The notes beneath the pieces were generated by a model, which worked only from the letters and a program-made list of their open reading frames with translations, had not been told where the DNA came from and made no database searches. The position numbers and the translations under genes were made by a program. From Bacteroidota bacterium (GTDB lineage: Bacteria > Bacteroidota > Bacteroidia > Flavobacteriales > Flavobacteriaceae): a stretch of DNA of 38,454 bases. This document shows, one piece after another, positions 18,170 to 25,929 of the stretch; positions within the stretch are counted from its first letter, which is position 1, and the number at the start of each line of letters is the position of its first letter. The stretch spans positions 1-38,454 of the forward strand of contig QMOV01000012.1 in NCBI GenBank assembly GCA_003650305.1, in the 5' to 3' direction.

Positions 18170-18512
18170 GAAAAGCATAAATTTTTTACTTACATTATTT
18201 TTAGCTTACATACTCGCATTATTTTTACCTTGGTGGTCTGTAATGGTAGCAGCTTTAATAACTTCATTTTTAATTCCGTTAAAAAAGGCTACTGTATTTA
18301 TTATTCCGTTTTTAGCTGTCTCATTATTATGGATAATACAATCATGGCTTCTCAGTAGTGCAAATGATTATACTTTAGCGAGAAAAATAGCAATATTATT
18401 TTCTCTAGGAGAGAATCCTGTATTACTTATAATAGTTACAGGTTTAGTTGGAGGACTTGCAACTGGAATCGCTGGCATATTTGGCAAGCAATGCAAACTA
18501 GTTTTAAAGTAG
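18162..18512 (+). CDS. Hypothetical four-helix membrane protein
   Basis: A 116-residue protein made almost wholly of about four membrane segments (7-22, 26-42, 47-66 and 86-110), with a lysine-rich N-terminus and C-terminus. No known motif is visible. The ATG overlaps the end of the penicillin-acylase gene by eight bases, so the two are translated together, suggesting a joint envelope function. This is inferred from overlap only. The next gene begins 86 bases later and appears separate. Confidence 0.72.
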   Translation: MNKKSINFLLTLFLAYILALFLPWWSVMVAALITSFLIPLKKATVFIIPFLAVSLLWIIQSWLLSSANDYTLARKIAILFSLGENPVLLIIVTGLVGGLATGIAGIFGKQCKLVLK

Positions 18513-18598
18513 TTGATATTTTAGTTGATAAAAACACAAAAACAGCAAATTTATAATGTTTTTTGTTTTATATTTAGTATTATTAAAAACTCCCTACT

Positions 18599-19189
18599 AT
18601 GAAATATAATTACTATTACTTATTTTTAATTGCCTTTTTAGGCTTTAATCAAATCAACGCTCAGTTTTGCCCACCAAATGGGTTTGCGGCTAATTCTGGT
18701 TCAACATTATTCTTTGTTTACGATTCTGGAACTTCTCTTTGCGGTAGCAGACCTGGTACAGTTACTGTTGCTGGTAGTACGTTTACACTTGTAAGTTGTT
18801 CAGACACTTTGTCAACTTATGAATTAAATTCTGGTGGTTCACCAGTTGCTGATCTCTCATTGTTTACTGCAGATTTTGGAGGTAGTGTTGGTAACTGTAC
18901 TTATACAGATGGAACTTTACCAATTGATGAATTTGAATTTTTAAAGGCAACATTTAGAATATATCCTAACCCTTTGAAAAAAGATAATCAACTTACTGTG
19001 AAGTTTGGCTCAACAATTAAGGCTAAAATTTATTTGTATGATGTAACCGGAAAATTGACAATTACAGACGAAATTAATAATGTTAATAGAAAACAAATTA
19101 ATACATCCGCATTAACTAATGGCGTGTATTTCCTTAAATTGGTTACTGACAATGTTACAATAACTAAAAAAGTTATAATTACGAAATAA
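18599..19189 (+). CDS. Small T9SS type A sorting-domain protein
   Basis: A 196-residue secreted protein. A signal peptide ends at about Ala21 (NQINA-QFC). The mature N-terminal domain (22-117) is rich in Ser, Thr and Gly and has four cysteines (24, 48, 67 and 100), which could form two disulphides. Residues 119-196 are a type IX secretion C-terminal sorting domain: FRIYPNP, an IYLYDVTGKL core, then TSALTNGVYFLKL and a terminal lysine-rich VTITKKVIITK. The CTD directs export across the outer membrane by the Por/Spr machinery. The cargo domain resembles no family I know. A strong terminator follows, so the gene is probably monocistronic. Confidence 0.88.
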   Translation: MKYNYYYLFLIAFLGFNQINAQFCPPNGFAANSGSTLFFVYDSGTSLCGSRPGTVTVAGSTFTLVSCSDTLSTYELNSGGSPVADLSLFTADFGGSVGNCTYTDGTLPIDEFEFLKATFRIYPNPLKKDNQLTVKFGSTIKAKIYLYDVTGKLTITDEINNVNRKQINTSALTNGVYFLKLVTDNVTITKKVIITK

Positions 19190-19212
19190 GTTAATACAGA
19201 TGTTCAATTGTT

Positions 19213-19239
19213 AAACTCCTTTTTTAAAGGAGTTTTTTT
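19213..19239 (+). terminator. Intrinsic terminator after T9SS cargo gene
   Basis: AAACTCCTTT (19213-19222) and AAAGGAGTTT (19226-19235) form a perfect ten-pair stem with a TTT loop, followed by more Ts. It lies 23 bases after the stop codon. Confidence 0.85.
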
Positions 19240-19272
19240 GTTCAAAAAACTCCTAATGCAAAGTAAGAATTG

Positions 19273-19280
19273 TATTTTTG
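19273..19280 (+). promoter_or_regulatory. Candidate -7 box for def
   Basis: TATTTTTG is an exact TAnnTTTG match followed by C, 24 bases before the def ATG and after the preceding terminator. A TTG lies upstream at 19238-19240, but the 32-base spacing is longer than usual. Confidence 0.5.
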
Positions 19281-19304
19281 CAAACTATTTAATATAGTAT
19301 ATAA

Positions 19305-19895
19305 ATGATTTTACCAATAATTGCCTATGGCGATGCTGTGTTAAGAAAAAGGAGTATAGCCATTGATTCTGAATATATAAAATTAAAGGAACTTATTGAA
19401 AATATGCATGAAACAATGTATAATGCCTATGGCGTTGGTTTAGCAGCTCCGCAAATTGGTTTGCTAATTCGTTTGTTTATTATAGATACTTCACCTTTTG
19501 CTGAAGATGACACGCTTAAAGAAGAAGAAATAAATGCAGTTAAAGATTTTAGATGCACATTTATTAATGCTAAAATGGTTGAAGAAATTGGTGAAGAATG
19601 GATTTTTAATGAAGGGTGTTTAAGTATTCCTAATATAAGAGAAGATGTATCTAGAAAGCCAACAATAAAAATAGAATATCAAGATGAAGATTTTAATACT
19701 CACATTAAAGAATTTAATGGATTATTAGCACGTGTTATTCAGCATGAATATGATCATATTGAAGGCATCTTGTTTACAGATAAAATCTCAAGTTTAAAAA
19801 AACGTTTAATTAAAGGAAAACTTTCAAACATATCTAAAGGCAAGATTGATGTAGAGTATAAGATGCGTTTTCCAGATGCAAAAAAGAAAAGATAA
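19305..19895 (+). CDS. def: Peptide deformylase
   Basis: A 196-residue metalloenzyme that removes the formyl group from nascent proteins at the ribosome exit. All three family motifs are present: GVGLAAPQ at 43-50, EGCLS at 103-107 with the metal ligand Cys105, and HEYDH at 147-151 with His147 and His151 as ligands and Glu148 as catalytic base. Between motifs 1 and 2 there is a short acidic loop (AEDDTLKEEEINAV), a known variable site. fmt is not adjacent. The gene is preceded by a terminator and a good -7 box, so it starts its own transcript, continuing into the DUF5606 gene 59 bases later. Confidence 0.96.
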   Translation: MILPIIAYGDAVLRKRSIAIDSEYIKLKELIENMHETMYNAYGVGLAAPQIGLLIRLFIIDTSPFAEDDTLKEEEINAVKDFRCTFINAKMVEEIGEEWIFNEGCLSIPNIREDVSRKPTIKIEYQDEDFNTHIKEFNGLLARVIQHEYDHIEGILFTDKISSLKKRLIKGKLSNISKGKIDVEYKMRFPDAKKKR

Positions 19896-19954
19896 TAATT
19901 CGTTAAGAAATGTAAACCTATAATATTTGCCACTTTAAAAATTATAACAAAACA

Positions 19955-20371
19955 ATGAGTTTAGAAAGCATTTTATCAATCTCTGAAAAACAGGGATTAT
20001 TTAAATTAATCACCCAAACAAGAAACGGTTTTATAGCAGAATCTCTATTAGATGGAAAGCGCTTATCTGTAAATTTAAGAAACAATGTAAGTTCATTAAG
20101 TGAAATCGCAATTTATACACTAACCGAAGAAGTTCCATTGCAAAAGGTATTAAAAAAAATTAAGGAGAAAGAAAATGGTAAGAAATCAAGTGTAAGCCAT
20201 AAGGATACAAAAGACAATTTAGAAGAATACTTTTTTTCGATATTACAGGATTATGATGAAGATAGAGTATATCCTAGCGATATAAAAAAGGTCATTAAAT
20301 GGTACAACATACTTCAAGAAAATGATATGTTACATTTACTTGAGGAAGATTCTAACGAGGAAGAAGAGTAA
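19955..20371 (+). CDS. DUF5606 protein
   Basis: A 138-residue soluble protein of the DUF5606 family. The N-terminal half (SLESILSISEKQGLFKLI, then GFIAESLLDGKR) looks like a small beta domain. The C-terminal half, with YFFSILQDYDEDRVYPSDIKKVIKWYNIL, is helical and ends in an acidic tail (EEDSNEEEE). The function is unknown; its place after def suggests a link to translation or protein maturation, but only by position. A long, almost perfect hairpin follows the stop. Confidence 0.85.
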   Translation: MSLESILSISEKQGLFKLITQTRNGFIAESLLDGKRLSVNLRNNVSSLSEIAIYTLTEEVPLQKVLKKIKEKENGKKSSVSHKDTKDNLEEYFFSILQDYDEDRVYPSDIKKVIKWYNILQENDMLHLLEEDSNEEEE

Positions 20372-20392
20372 AAAAAGAGCAATAACTGATTG

Positions 20393-20429
20393 CAAAACAA
20401 AAAAGGGGAAAATTCCCCTTTTTTGTTTG
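20393..20429. terminator. Strong bidirectional hairpin after DUF5606 gene
   Basis: The left arm CAAAACAAAAAAGGGGAA (20393-20410) and right arm TTCCCCTTTTTTGTTTG (20413-20429) pair over 17 positions with one extra A on the left, closed by an AA loop. Runs of A before and T after make it a plausible terminator for the def transcript. Confidence 0.85.
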
Positions 20430-20490
20430 AAACTTTTTACAAAAGTATTTTTAAATCCCTCTAAAATATAATAGCTAAAAGTCTCTAATA

Positions 20491-20528
20491 ATAATGTAAT
20501 GTATAGCTAAATGTATACATTACATTAT
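20491..20528. repeat. Perfect 15-base inverted repeat upstream of MATE gene
   Basis: ATAATGTAATGTATA (20491-20505) and TATACATTACATTAT (20514-20528) are exact reverse complements around GCTAAATG. No T-run follows, so it is not a standard terminator. Of the 311 gene-free bases from 20372 to 20682, this element, the hairpin at 20393, a weak AACAAT/ATTGTT pair near 20600 and the MATE -7 box are all that I can identify. It could be an operator or an RNA hairpin if a transcript crosses it. Confidence 0.6.
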
Positions 20529-20653
20529 ACATTATTAACACTATAAAAATATACTTTTAATCATTTAAAAATGAAGCTATTGAAAATATTTATTAACAAT
20601 TTAGCATTGTTTTTTAAATATCTATCAAAATTCGTATTTCTAAAATCTAAAGT

Positions 20654-20661
20654 TAACTTTG
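20654..20661 (+). promoter_or_regulatory. Candidate -7 box for MATE gene
   Basis: TAACTTTG matches TAnnTTTG exactly and is followed by C. It overlaps the longest possible start (TTG at 20659), so the message should begin downstream of that codon, and the GTG at 20683 becomes the best start. No clear TTG -33 element is visible. Confidence 0.5.
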
Positions 20662-20682
20662 CGTTGCTTAAAATTATTTCAA

Positions 20683-22065
20683 GTGTTAAGTAGTTATATA
20701 AAAGAGTTTAAATACAATCTAAAATTAGCAACTCCTGTTATGTTAGGTATGCTTGGTCATACTTTTGTGAGTTTGGTAGATAATATTATGGTTGGTCAGT
20801 TAGGTACTGCCGAATTAGCTGCAGTTTCATTAGGTAATAGTTTTATTTTTATAGCTATGTCACTTGGTATTGGATTTTCTACAGCGATTACACCTTTAAT
20901 TGCTGAAGCAGACTCTGAAAATAATTTTAAAAAAGGAAAGTCTTCATTTAAGCATGGATTATTTTTATGTAGCGTTTTAAGTTTTGCTTTATTTGGGTTA
21001 ATCCTGTTGGCAAAGCCCTTAATGTATCTTATGAAACAGCCTGAAGAGGTTGTAGTACTCGCCATTCCTTATTTAGATTTGGTTGCTTTTTCGTTAGTGC
21101 CTTTAATCATTTTTCAAGGATTTAAACAATTTAGCGACGGATTTTCGATGACCAGATACCCAATGTATGCTACTATTTTGGCTAATGTTGTAAATGTAAT
21201 CTTAAACTATGTTTTGATTTTCGGAAAATTTGGATTCCCACAAATGGGAATTGTAGGAGCAGCAGTTGGTACATTAGTATCTCGTTTTATTATGCTCTTC
21301 TTTTTATGGTGGATGCTTACACAAAAAGAAAAATCAAGAGCTTATGTTACCAATATCAAAATATTTGTACTTGAAAACAGAATGATTAAAAAAATAATTA
21401 ACCTTGGGTTACCAAGCGCAATGCAAATGTTTTTTGAAGTAGCAATTTTTACTGCAGCAATTTGGTTAAGTGGCACTTTAGGCAAAAACCATCAAGCTGC
21501 CAATCAAATTGCATTAAATTTATCTTCTATGACCTTCATGGTTGCTATTGGGTTAAGCGTGGCTGCAATGGTTAGAGTAGGAAACCAAAAAGGATTGCAA
21601 AACTTTAAAGAGTTACGTCGTATTGCATTTTCTATATTTTTATTAGGACTTAGTCTAGCTTTTGTTTTTGCGCTTTGCTTTTTAGCATTTCACAAACAAT
21701 TGCCTAATATATATTTAAATTTAGATGATGTAAATAACTTTAAAGATAACTCCGAAGTAGTTAAAATAGCAGCAAAACTATTATTGGCAGCTGCAATTTT
21801 TCAGTTAAGTGATAGTATTCAAGTTATGGTTTTAGGAGCGTTACGTGGTTTACAAGATGTAAAAATACCAACACTAATTACTTTTGTGGCTTACTGGCTA
21901 ATAGGTTTTCCGATAAGTTATTTTTTAGGAAAACAAGAAGCTTATGCTAGTTTTGGCATATGGTTAGGTTTATTAGTTGGACTTACTGCTGCAGCAATTA
22001 TGTTGTATATTAGATTTAATTATTTAACAAAACGATTAATAAAAGAAAAATTGAATAATATTTAA
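20683..22065 (+). CDS. MATE family efflux transporter
   Basis: A 460-residue multidrug/toxin extrusion transporter with 12 membrane helices, exchanging organic cations or drugs for Na+ or H+. The family start KLATPVMLGMLGHTFVSLVDNIMVGQLG is clear, and the second half repeats it with LGLPSAMQMFFEVAIFTAAIWLSG, the internal twofold symmetry of MATE proteins. The GTG at 20683 gives MLSSYIKEFKYNLKLATP. The alternative TTG at 20659 adds eight residues but falls within a -7 box. The first ATG would delete part of helix 1. The next gene starts five bases after the stop. The substrate is unknown. Confidence 0.9.
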   Translation: MLSSYIKEFKYNLKLATPVMLGMLGHTFVSLVDNIMVGQLGTAELAAVSLGNSFIFIAMSLGIGFSTAITPLIAEADSENNFKKGKSSFKHGLFLCSVLSFALFGLILLAKPLMYLMKQPEEVVVLAIPYLDLVAFSLVPLIIFQGFKQFSDGFSMTRYPMYATILANVVNVILNYVLIFGKFGFPQMGIVGAAVGTLVSRFIMLFFLWWMLTQKEKSRAYVTNIKIFVLENRMIKKIINLGLPSAMQMFFEVAIFTAAIWLSGTLGKNHQAANQIALNLSSMTFMVAIGLSVAAMVRVGNQKGLQNFKELRRIAFSIFLLGLSLAFVFALCFLAFHKQLPNIYLNLDDVNNFKDNSEVVKIAAKLLLAAAIFQLSDSIQVMVLGALRGLQDVKIPTLITFVAYWLIGFPISYFLGKQEAYASFGIWLGLLVGLTAAAIMLYIRFNYLTKRLIKEKLNNI

Positions 22066-22070
22066 TTTAT

Positions 22071-22298
22071 ATGGAACTTCCAAAATTTATACTTGGCGAT
22101 AATACCGATTTGCCTAACGCCATTTTTGTAATTCATACCAAATTTCCTAGGTTCATCATAAATCTAGAAAATGATGAAATTGAATGGCTTGAAGAATTCG
22201 ACCAACACGATGAAAAAGAATTATTAAGTGAAACAGAAAACGTGATTAAAGAAGCTTCAGCATTTTACGATAGAGAAGTTTCTAGATACGATGAATAA
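22071..22298 (+). CDS. Small acidic hypothetical protein
   Basis: A 75-residue soluble protein. The N-terminal half (MELPKFILGDNTDLPNAIFV, then FPRFIINLEND) looks like a small beta sheet. The C-terminal half is strongly acidic and helical (DQHDEKELLSETENVIKEAS) and ends YDREVSRYDE. I do not know the family. It is packed between the MATE and PAP2 genes with gaps of five bases on each side, which supports a real, co-transcribed gene. Confidence 0.75.
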   Translation: MELPKFILGDNTDLPNAIFVIHTKFPRFIINLENDEIEWLEEFDQHDEKELLSETENVIKEASAFYDREVSRYDE

Positions 22299-22303
22299 AT
22301 AAT

Positions 22304-22870
22304 ATGTTAGATCAACTCCTTCAATACGATAAAGAGCTATTCTTATTTTTTAATAATTTAGGAACATCTACTTGGGATAATTTTTGGTTGGTGGTGACTA
22401 ACAAACTTACTTTTATCCCTTTGTATGCAATATTGCTTTATTTAATTTATAAACATTTAGGGCTAAAATCATTGTTGCTATTAGTTTTAGTTATTGCAGC
22501 TATGATAACATTTACAGATCAGGTCACAAATCTTTTTAAAGATGGTTTTGAGCGTTTAAGACCTTGTAGAGAAGATGGAGTAAAAGAGTTTATGCGTTTT
22601 ATTGCACCTCGTTGCGGTAAATATGGGTTTTTCTCCGGACATTCCTCAAACTCAATGGCAGCAGCAGTTTTTGCAGGATTATTATTAAGACCCTATTATA
22701 AAAAACTAATATTCATTTTATTATTTTGGAGTGCAATAGTTGCATATAGCCGAATATATGTTGGTGTACATTATCCTTTAGATATTATTTGCGGAATGAC
22801 ATTTGGAGCGCTTTCTGGTTTTGGTTTTTATAAGCTTCTGAAATATTTAAGACAACGTTTTACTTCTTAG
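22304..22870 (+). CDS. PAP2 family phosphatase, undecaprenyl-diphosphate-phosphatase-like
   Basis: A 188-residue membrane phosphatase with about five helices. The three PAP2 signatures are intact: KDGFERLRP at 79-87 (here KxxxxRxRP, close to KxxxxxxRP), SGH at 111-113 with His113, and SRxxxxxHxxxD with Arg150 and His156 in SRIYVGVHYPLD. The layout matches small PgpB/BcrC-like enzymes that hydrolyse undecaprenyl diphosphate or phospholipid phosphates on the periplasmic side. Its 3' end overlaps the convergent GT39 gene by 11 bases. Recycling of the lipid carrier used by the neighbouring glycosyltransferases is a reasonable but unproven role. Confidence 0.9.
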   Translation: MLDQLLQYDKELFLFFNNLGTSTWDNFWLVVTNKLTFIPLYAILLYLIYKHLGLKSLLLLVLVIAAMITFTDQVTNLFKDGFERLRPCREDGVKEFMRFIAPRCGKYGFFSGHSSNSMAAAVFAGLLLRPYYKKLIFILLFWSAIVAYSRIYVGVHYPLDIICGMTFGALSGFGFYKLLKYLRQRFTS

Positions 22871-24494
22871 TTATCACATAATAATAACTTACTAACCTCT
22901 TTTTATAACCTTTTGAATCAGGTTCAGAACGATTTAAATCGTAAGTGCTGTGTTGTACGATGTTGTAATTTTCTTTTAGTAGTTTAGTTTCAGAAGCAGA
23001 AAAACCATTTACAAGTATTCCAAATTTATGATCTTCAGGGAACTTGTAAGTAGAATCGTTAATTTTTATTTGCGGAATTTTATCACCAAAATCCCAAATC
23101 ATTTCTGGCGAAACAGCACCAAAACTATAGATTTTTATATTTTCTTTTTCAGCCTTAGTTTTTAATTTTGAAACACTGTTATAAGTATCACTTTTTAATG
23201 CTTTTGAAAGTGGTAAAACTAACACAAAAGCACTAATCATAAAGCCAATGGTTAAGTAAAAAGCTGTCTTAATATTTTTTCGTTTTAGTTGAATAATTAT
23301 AGCAATACCAATACTTGAGAGTAATAAAGATGCACTACTAAATAATACCCAATTTACATTTGTGTTGTCTTTTAATAAAAAATATCCAACAAAAGAAAAT
23401 ACAATTCCAATAAGGGCAATTAACCCAAAATTAAAATACACAGGAAATGTTTCTCTTTTGTCTTTTATGTTTTTAAACTCTCTAATTAGGTACTCAATAT
23501 AAAAACCAACGTTTATTGCTAATGGAATTAGTACAGGCATTAGATAACGAGATTTCTTTTCAGGAATAATTGATAGTAGAATAATTGCAAAAACTGTCCA
23601 ATAGAAACTAAATTTATAAGCTTTTAAATTATTTACACGCGATTTTAAATATGGATATAATAAACTTATAAAAGCAGGAATAGTCCAAATTCCGCTTTGC
23701 GTAAAGAAACTCCAATAGTAATAAAAAGGTCTCACATTGTAACTTCCCCAATTTCCTGTTTCCTTGTTTGTAATTCTTAAAAAGGTTTCAGAATCTTCTA
23801 ATCTTACATATAAAAACCACCAACCACCAATTAAAAGCATCAGTATAATTATTGAAAATACAGAAAATAGTTTCGCTCTAAAATGTTTGTATTTATAGGT
23901 AATTCCATACGAAATTAGAAAAGGCAGCAATAAAGCGTAAAACGAAACTGGGCCTTTGCACATTATAGAAAAACCTATAAAAAGTCCTGCTAATATTGTG
24001 TGTTGCCAATATTGTTTTTCTTTTTCGAAAAGCTGAAACAAATGAAAAATAGAAATAAGCATAAATGCATGCGTAAAAATATCCCAAGGCGCTTCAATTA
24101 TAATGCCTATAACATAAAATGAAGTAATTGTTATTAAACCATTTATTAAGCTATGAGCTTTGTCATTTAATAATTTGTTGCTTAAAAAATAGGAGTAAAT
24201 TCCTATAATGATTATCATGATAATTCCTGGAAAACGTAAAGCAAGTATGTTTTTAATTCCGAATAATAAACCCGAAAATGCAGTAAACCAAGTAGGTAAT
24301 GGAGGTTTTTGGTAACGTGCTTCTCCATTCATAGTAGTTAATAGCCAATTATTATCAGTTAGCATTTCTCTTGCTGTAATAAAATTACGAGCTTCCATAA
24401 TGGTAACATCTAACGCAGCTAAATTAAAATTTAACATGATTAGCACAACAACTATTATAGTTAGAATTGGATTATTTTCAATGGTTTTAATCAT
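22860..24494 (-). CDS. GT39/ArnT-like membrane glycosyltransferase
   Basis: A 544-residue GT-C fold transferase with about 11-12 membrane helices. The first extracytoplasmic loop carries MEARNFITAREML with acidic Glu34, then NWLLTTMNGEARYQKPPLPTW. This matches the conserved loop of ArnT and protein O-mannosyltransferases, which take sugar from a polyprenyl phosphate outside the membrane. A soluble C-terminal domain (about 435-544) has mixed beta character. It overlaps the LAB_N gene by eight bases. The acceptor could be lipid A, another glycolipid or a protein; ArnT-type loops and context favour a lipid. The 3' end overlaps the convergent PAP2 gene. Confidence 0.88.
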   Translation of the reverse strand: MIKTIENNPILTIIVVVLIMLNFNLAALDVTIMEARNFITAREMLTDNNWLLTTMNGEARYQKPPLPTWFTAFSGLLFGIKNILALRFPGIIMIIIIGIYSYFLSNKLLNDKAHSLINGLITITSFYVIGIIIEAPWDIFTHAFMLISIFHLFQLFEKEKQYWQHTILAGLFIGFSIMCKGPVSFYALLLPFLISYGITYKYKHFRAKLFSVFSIIILMLLIGGWWFLYVRLEDSETFLRITNKETGNWGSYNVRPFYYYWSFFTQSGIWTIPAFISLLYPYLKSRVNNLKAYKFSFYWTVFAIILLSIIPEKKSRYLMPVLIPLAINVGFYIEYLIREFKNIKDKRETFPVYFNFGLIALIGIVFSFVGYFLLKDNTNVNWVLFSSASLLLSSIGIAIIIQLKRKNIKTAFYLTIGFMISAFVLVLPLSKALKSDTYNSVSKLKTKAEKENIKIYSFGAVSPEMIWDFGDKIPQIKINDSTYKFPEDHKFGILVNGFSASETKLLKENYNIVQHSTYDLNRSEPDSKGYKKRLVSYYYVITKK

Positions 24495-25110
24495 TCTGTT
24501 TATGTAGTATTATTAAATTTCTAATGTAGATGATAGAGCCTAATAAATGTCCGATAAATAAAACAGGATCTTTTCGGTTAATAGCATAAACTAAAATTAA
24601 AATAGAACCAACCAGACTTAAGAGCCAAAATCCTAAAGGCAAAGACGATTTTTTTTGGTATTCCGAAACTATCCACTGATACACAAAACGTAAAGTAAAT
24701 ACAACTTGCGATATTATACCTAACCAAAGTAACCACATTGGAATAGCTTCGTTTCTAAATAAAATGTCTCTATCAATTACATTATTATTAAAGTAATAAA
24801 TGGCTATTAAAGTTGGAACACTATACAGCATAAGCCTTAAAGCCCAATGAAATTTTTGCCATTCATTTTGCAATTGTAAATTCCGTATATAAATAAAATA
24901 TGTGAGTGATTGTCCTAACATAATAGCAAAATCATCTCGCAAATACCCATAAATAAAAAGTAAAAATGAGGCAATTAGGCTTAATACCCAGAATAAAGTT
25001 GGTGTAATAACTTTACGTTGTTTTTCCGAAGTAATCCATTGAATAATTAATCGCGAAGAAAATAAAATTTGAGCAATAAACCCAATAGAATATATCATCC
25101 AACTACTCAT
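24487..25110 (-). CDS. Duplicated LAB_N-domain membrane protein (3+1+3 helices)
   Basis: A 207-residue protein with two copies of the lipid-A-disaccharide-synthase N-terminal (LAB_N) domain and no glycosyltransferase domain. Copy 1 (about 10-82) has QILFSSRLIIQWITSE, FWVLSLIASFLLFIYG and YFIYIRNLQL. Copy 2 (about 131-203) has QVVFTLRFVYQWIVSE, FWLLSLVGSILILVYA and SIIYIRNLII. Each has three helices and a single helix (about 89-107) joins them, giving seven in a 3+1+3 order as in SWEET transporters; LAB_N is grouped with PQ-loop/MtN3 proteins in family classifications. It overlaps GT2 by one base and GT39 by eight, so the trio is translationally coupled. A flippase or accessory role is inferred. 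Confidence 0.88.
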   Translation of the reverse strand: MSSWMIYSIGFIAQILFSSRLIIQWITSEKQRKVITPTLFWVLSLIASFLLFIYGYLRDDFAIMLGQSLTYFIYIRNLQLQNEWQKFHWALRLMLYSVPTLIAIYYFNNNVIDRDILFRNEAIPMWLLWLGIISQVVFTLRFVYQWIVSEYQKKSSLPLGFWLLSLVGSILILVYAINRKDPVLFIGHLLGSIIYIRNLIILHKQND

Positions 25111-25823
25111 TAACTCTTTTTAGAAATTGTGTAGTTAATATACTTTCTTTTCATCCATAAATAAGCAAAGCAATCGCTTAAAGGTCCTAGCAAACGATTC
25201 CATAAACCAAACTTTGCTTGTCCAGCAATACGTGGAAAATGCTGTACTGGAATTTGAATAATCTTACCTTTCTGCAATAAAACCATTGCAGGTAAAAAAC
25301 GATGTAAGCCTTTAAACATTGGGATACGCTTGGCGTAATTGGTTTTGATAACTTTTAAAGGGCAACCCGTATCATCCATTCCATCGTGTGTAAATGTTCG
25401 TCTTATACCATTTGCAATTTTAGAAGATATATTTTTTACAAAGGAATCTTTTCTCTTGTCTCTTACACCTGTTACCAAATCGTAATTATCAATGTGCTCT
25501 AGAAGTAAATTAAAATCTTCAGGAGCAGTTTGAAGGTCTGAATCTATATAACCTACAAATTCTGTTTCGATATGGTCAAAACCTGCTTTAATTGTAGCAC
25601 TTAAACCAAGATTTTCTTTAAAACAAATAAAAGTAAACTCTGGATTCCTATTACAAATATCTTCTATTAACTCTTGGCTTTTATCTTTAGAACCATCATT
25701 AACTAACAAAAATTTAGTAGTTTTTGTTGCAATTTTAATATAATTAAGTAGTTCTTTTTCTACACGAAGTAAATTTTCTTCTTCATTATAAACAGGAACA
25801 ATAATGGTGAATTTGTAATTCAT
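25110..25823 (-). CDS. GT2 family glycosyltransferase, polyprenyl-phosphate sugar synthase-like
   Basis: A 237-residue GT-A enzyme of the DPM1/ArnC kind, which transfers sugar from a nucleotide donor to polyprenyl phosphate at the cytoplasmic face. Features: IIVPVYNEEENL at 7-18, VNDGSKDKS at 41-49, KENLGLSATIKAGF at 69-82, the DxD of DSDLQ at 94-98, and DDTGCPLKV in the acceptor region. Unlike ArnC or GtrB it lacks the two C-terminal membrane helices, so it would be peripheral. It is the first gene of the GT2/LAB_N/GT39 operon and has the best promoter match in the window. Confidence 0.9.
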   Translation of the reverse strand: MNYKFTIIVPVYNEEENLLRVEKELLNYIKIATKTTKFLLVNDGSKDKSQELIEDICNRNPEFTFICFKENLGLSATIKAGFDHIETEFVGYIDSDLQTAPEDFNLLLEHIDNYDLVTGVRDKRKDSFVKNISSKIANGIRRTFTHDGMDDTGCPLKVIKTNYAKRIPMFKGLHRFLPAMVLLQKGKIIQIPVQHFPRIAGQAKFGLWNRLLGPLSDCFAYLWMKRKYINYTISKKS

Positions 25824-25843
25824 CTATTATAGGTTAGTTGTTA

Positions 25844-25872
25844 CAAAAATATTCTTTTTTAGATTAACTCAA
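25844..25872 (-). promoter_or_regulatory. Promoter of the GT2/LAB_N/GT39 operon
   Basis: On the minus strand a TTG (25870-25872) is followed after 18 bases by TATTTTTG (25844-25851), matching the Bacteroidota TTG-N17-23-TAnnTTTG pattern exactly. The GT2 ATG is 20 bases downstream. Confidence 0.65.
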
Positions 25873-25929
25873 TGCATTCATATTTTAATTATAAAAAAGA
25901 TGTTAAATTGCAACAGTAAATTATAGAAA

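Noticed and set aside
20571-20693. A 40-codon ATG frame (MKLLKIFINNLALFF...) running across the MATE promoter and start
   Set aside because: AT-rich composition alone yields such Lys/Phe/Leu peptides. It overlaps the -7 box and has no independent evidence of expression.
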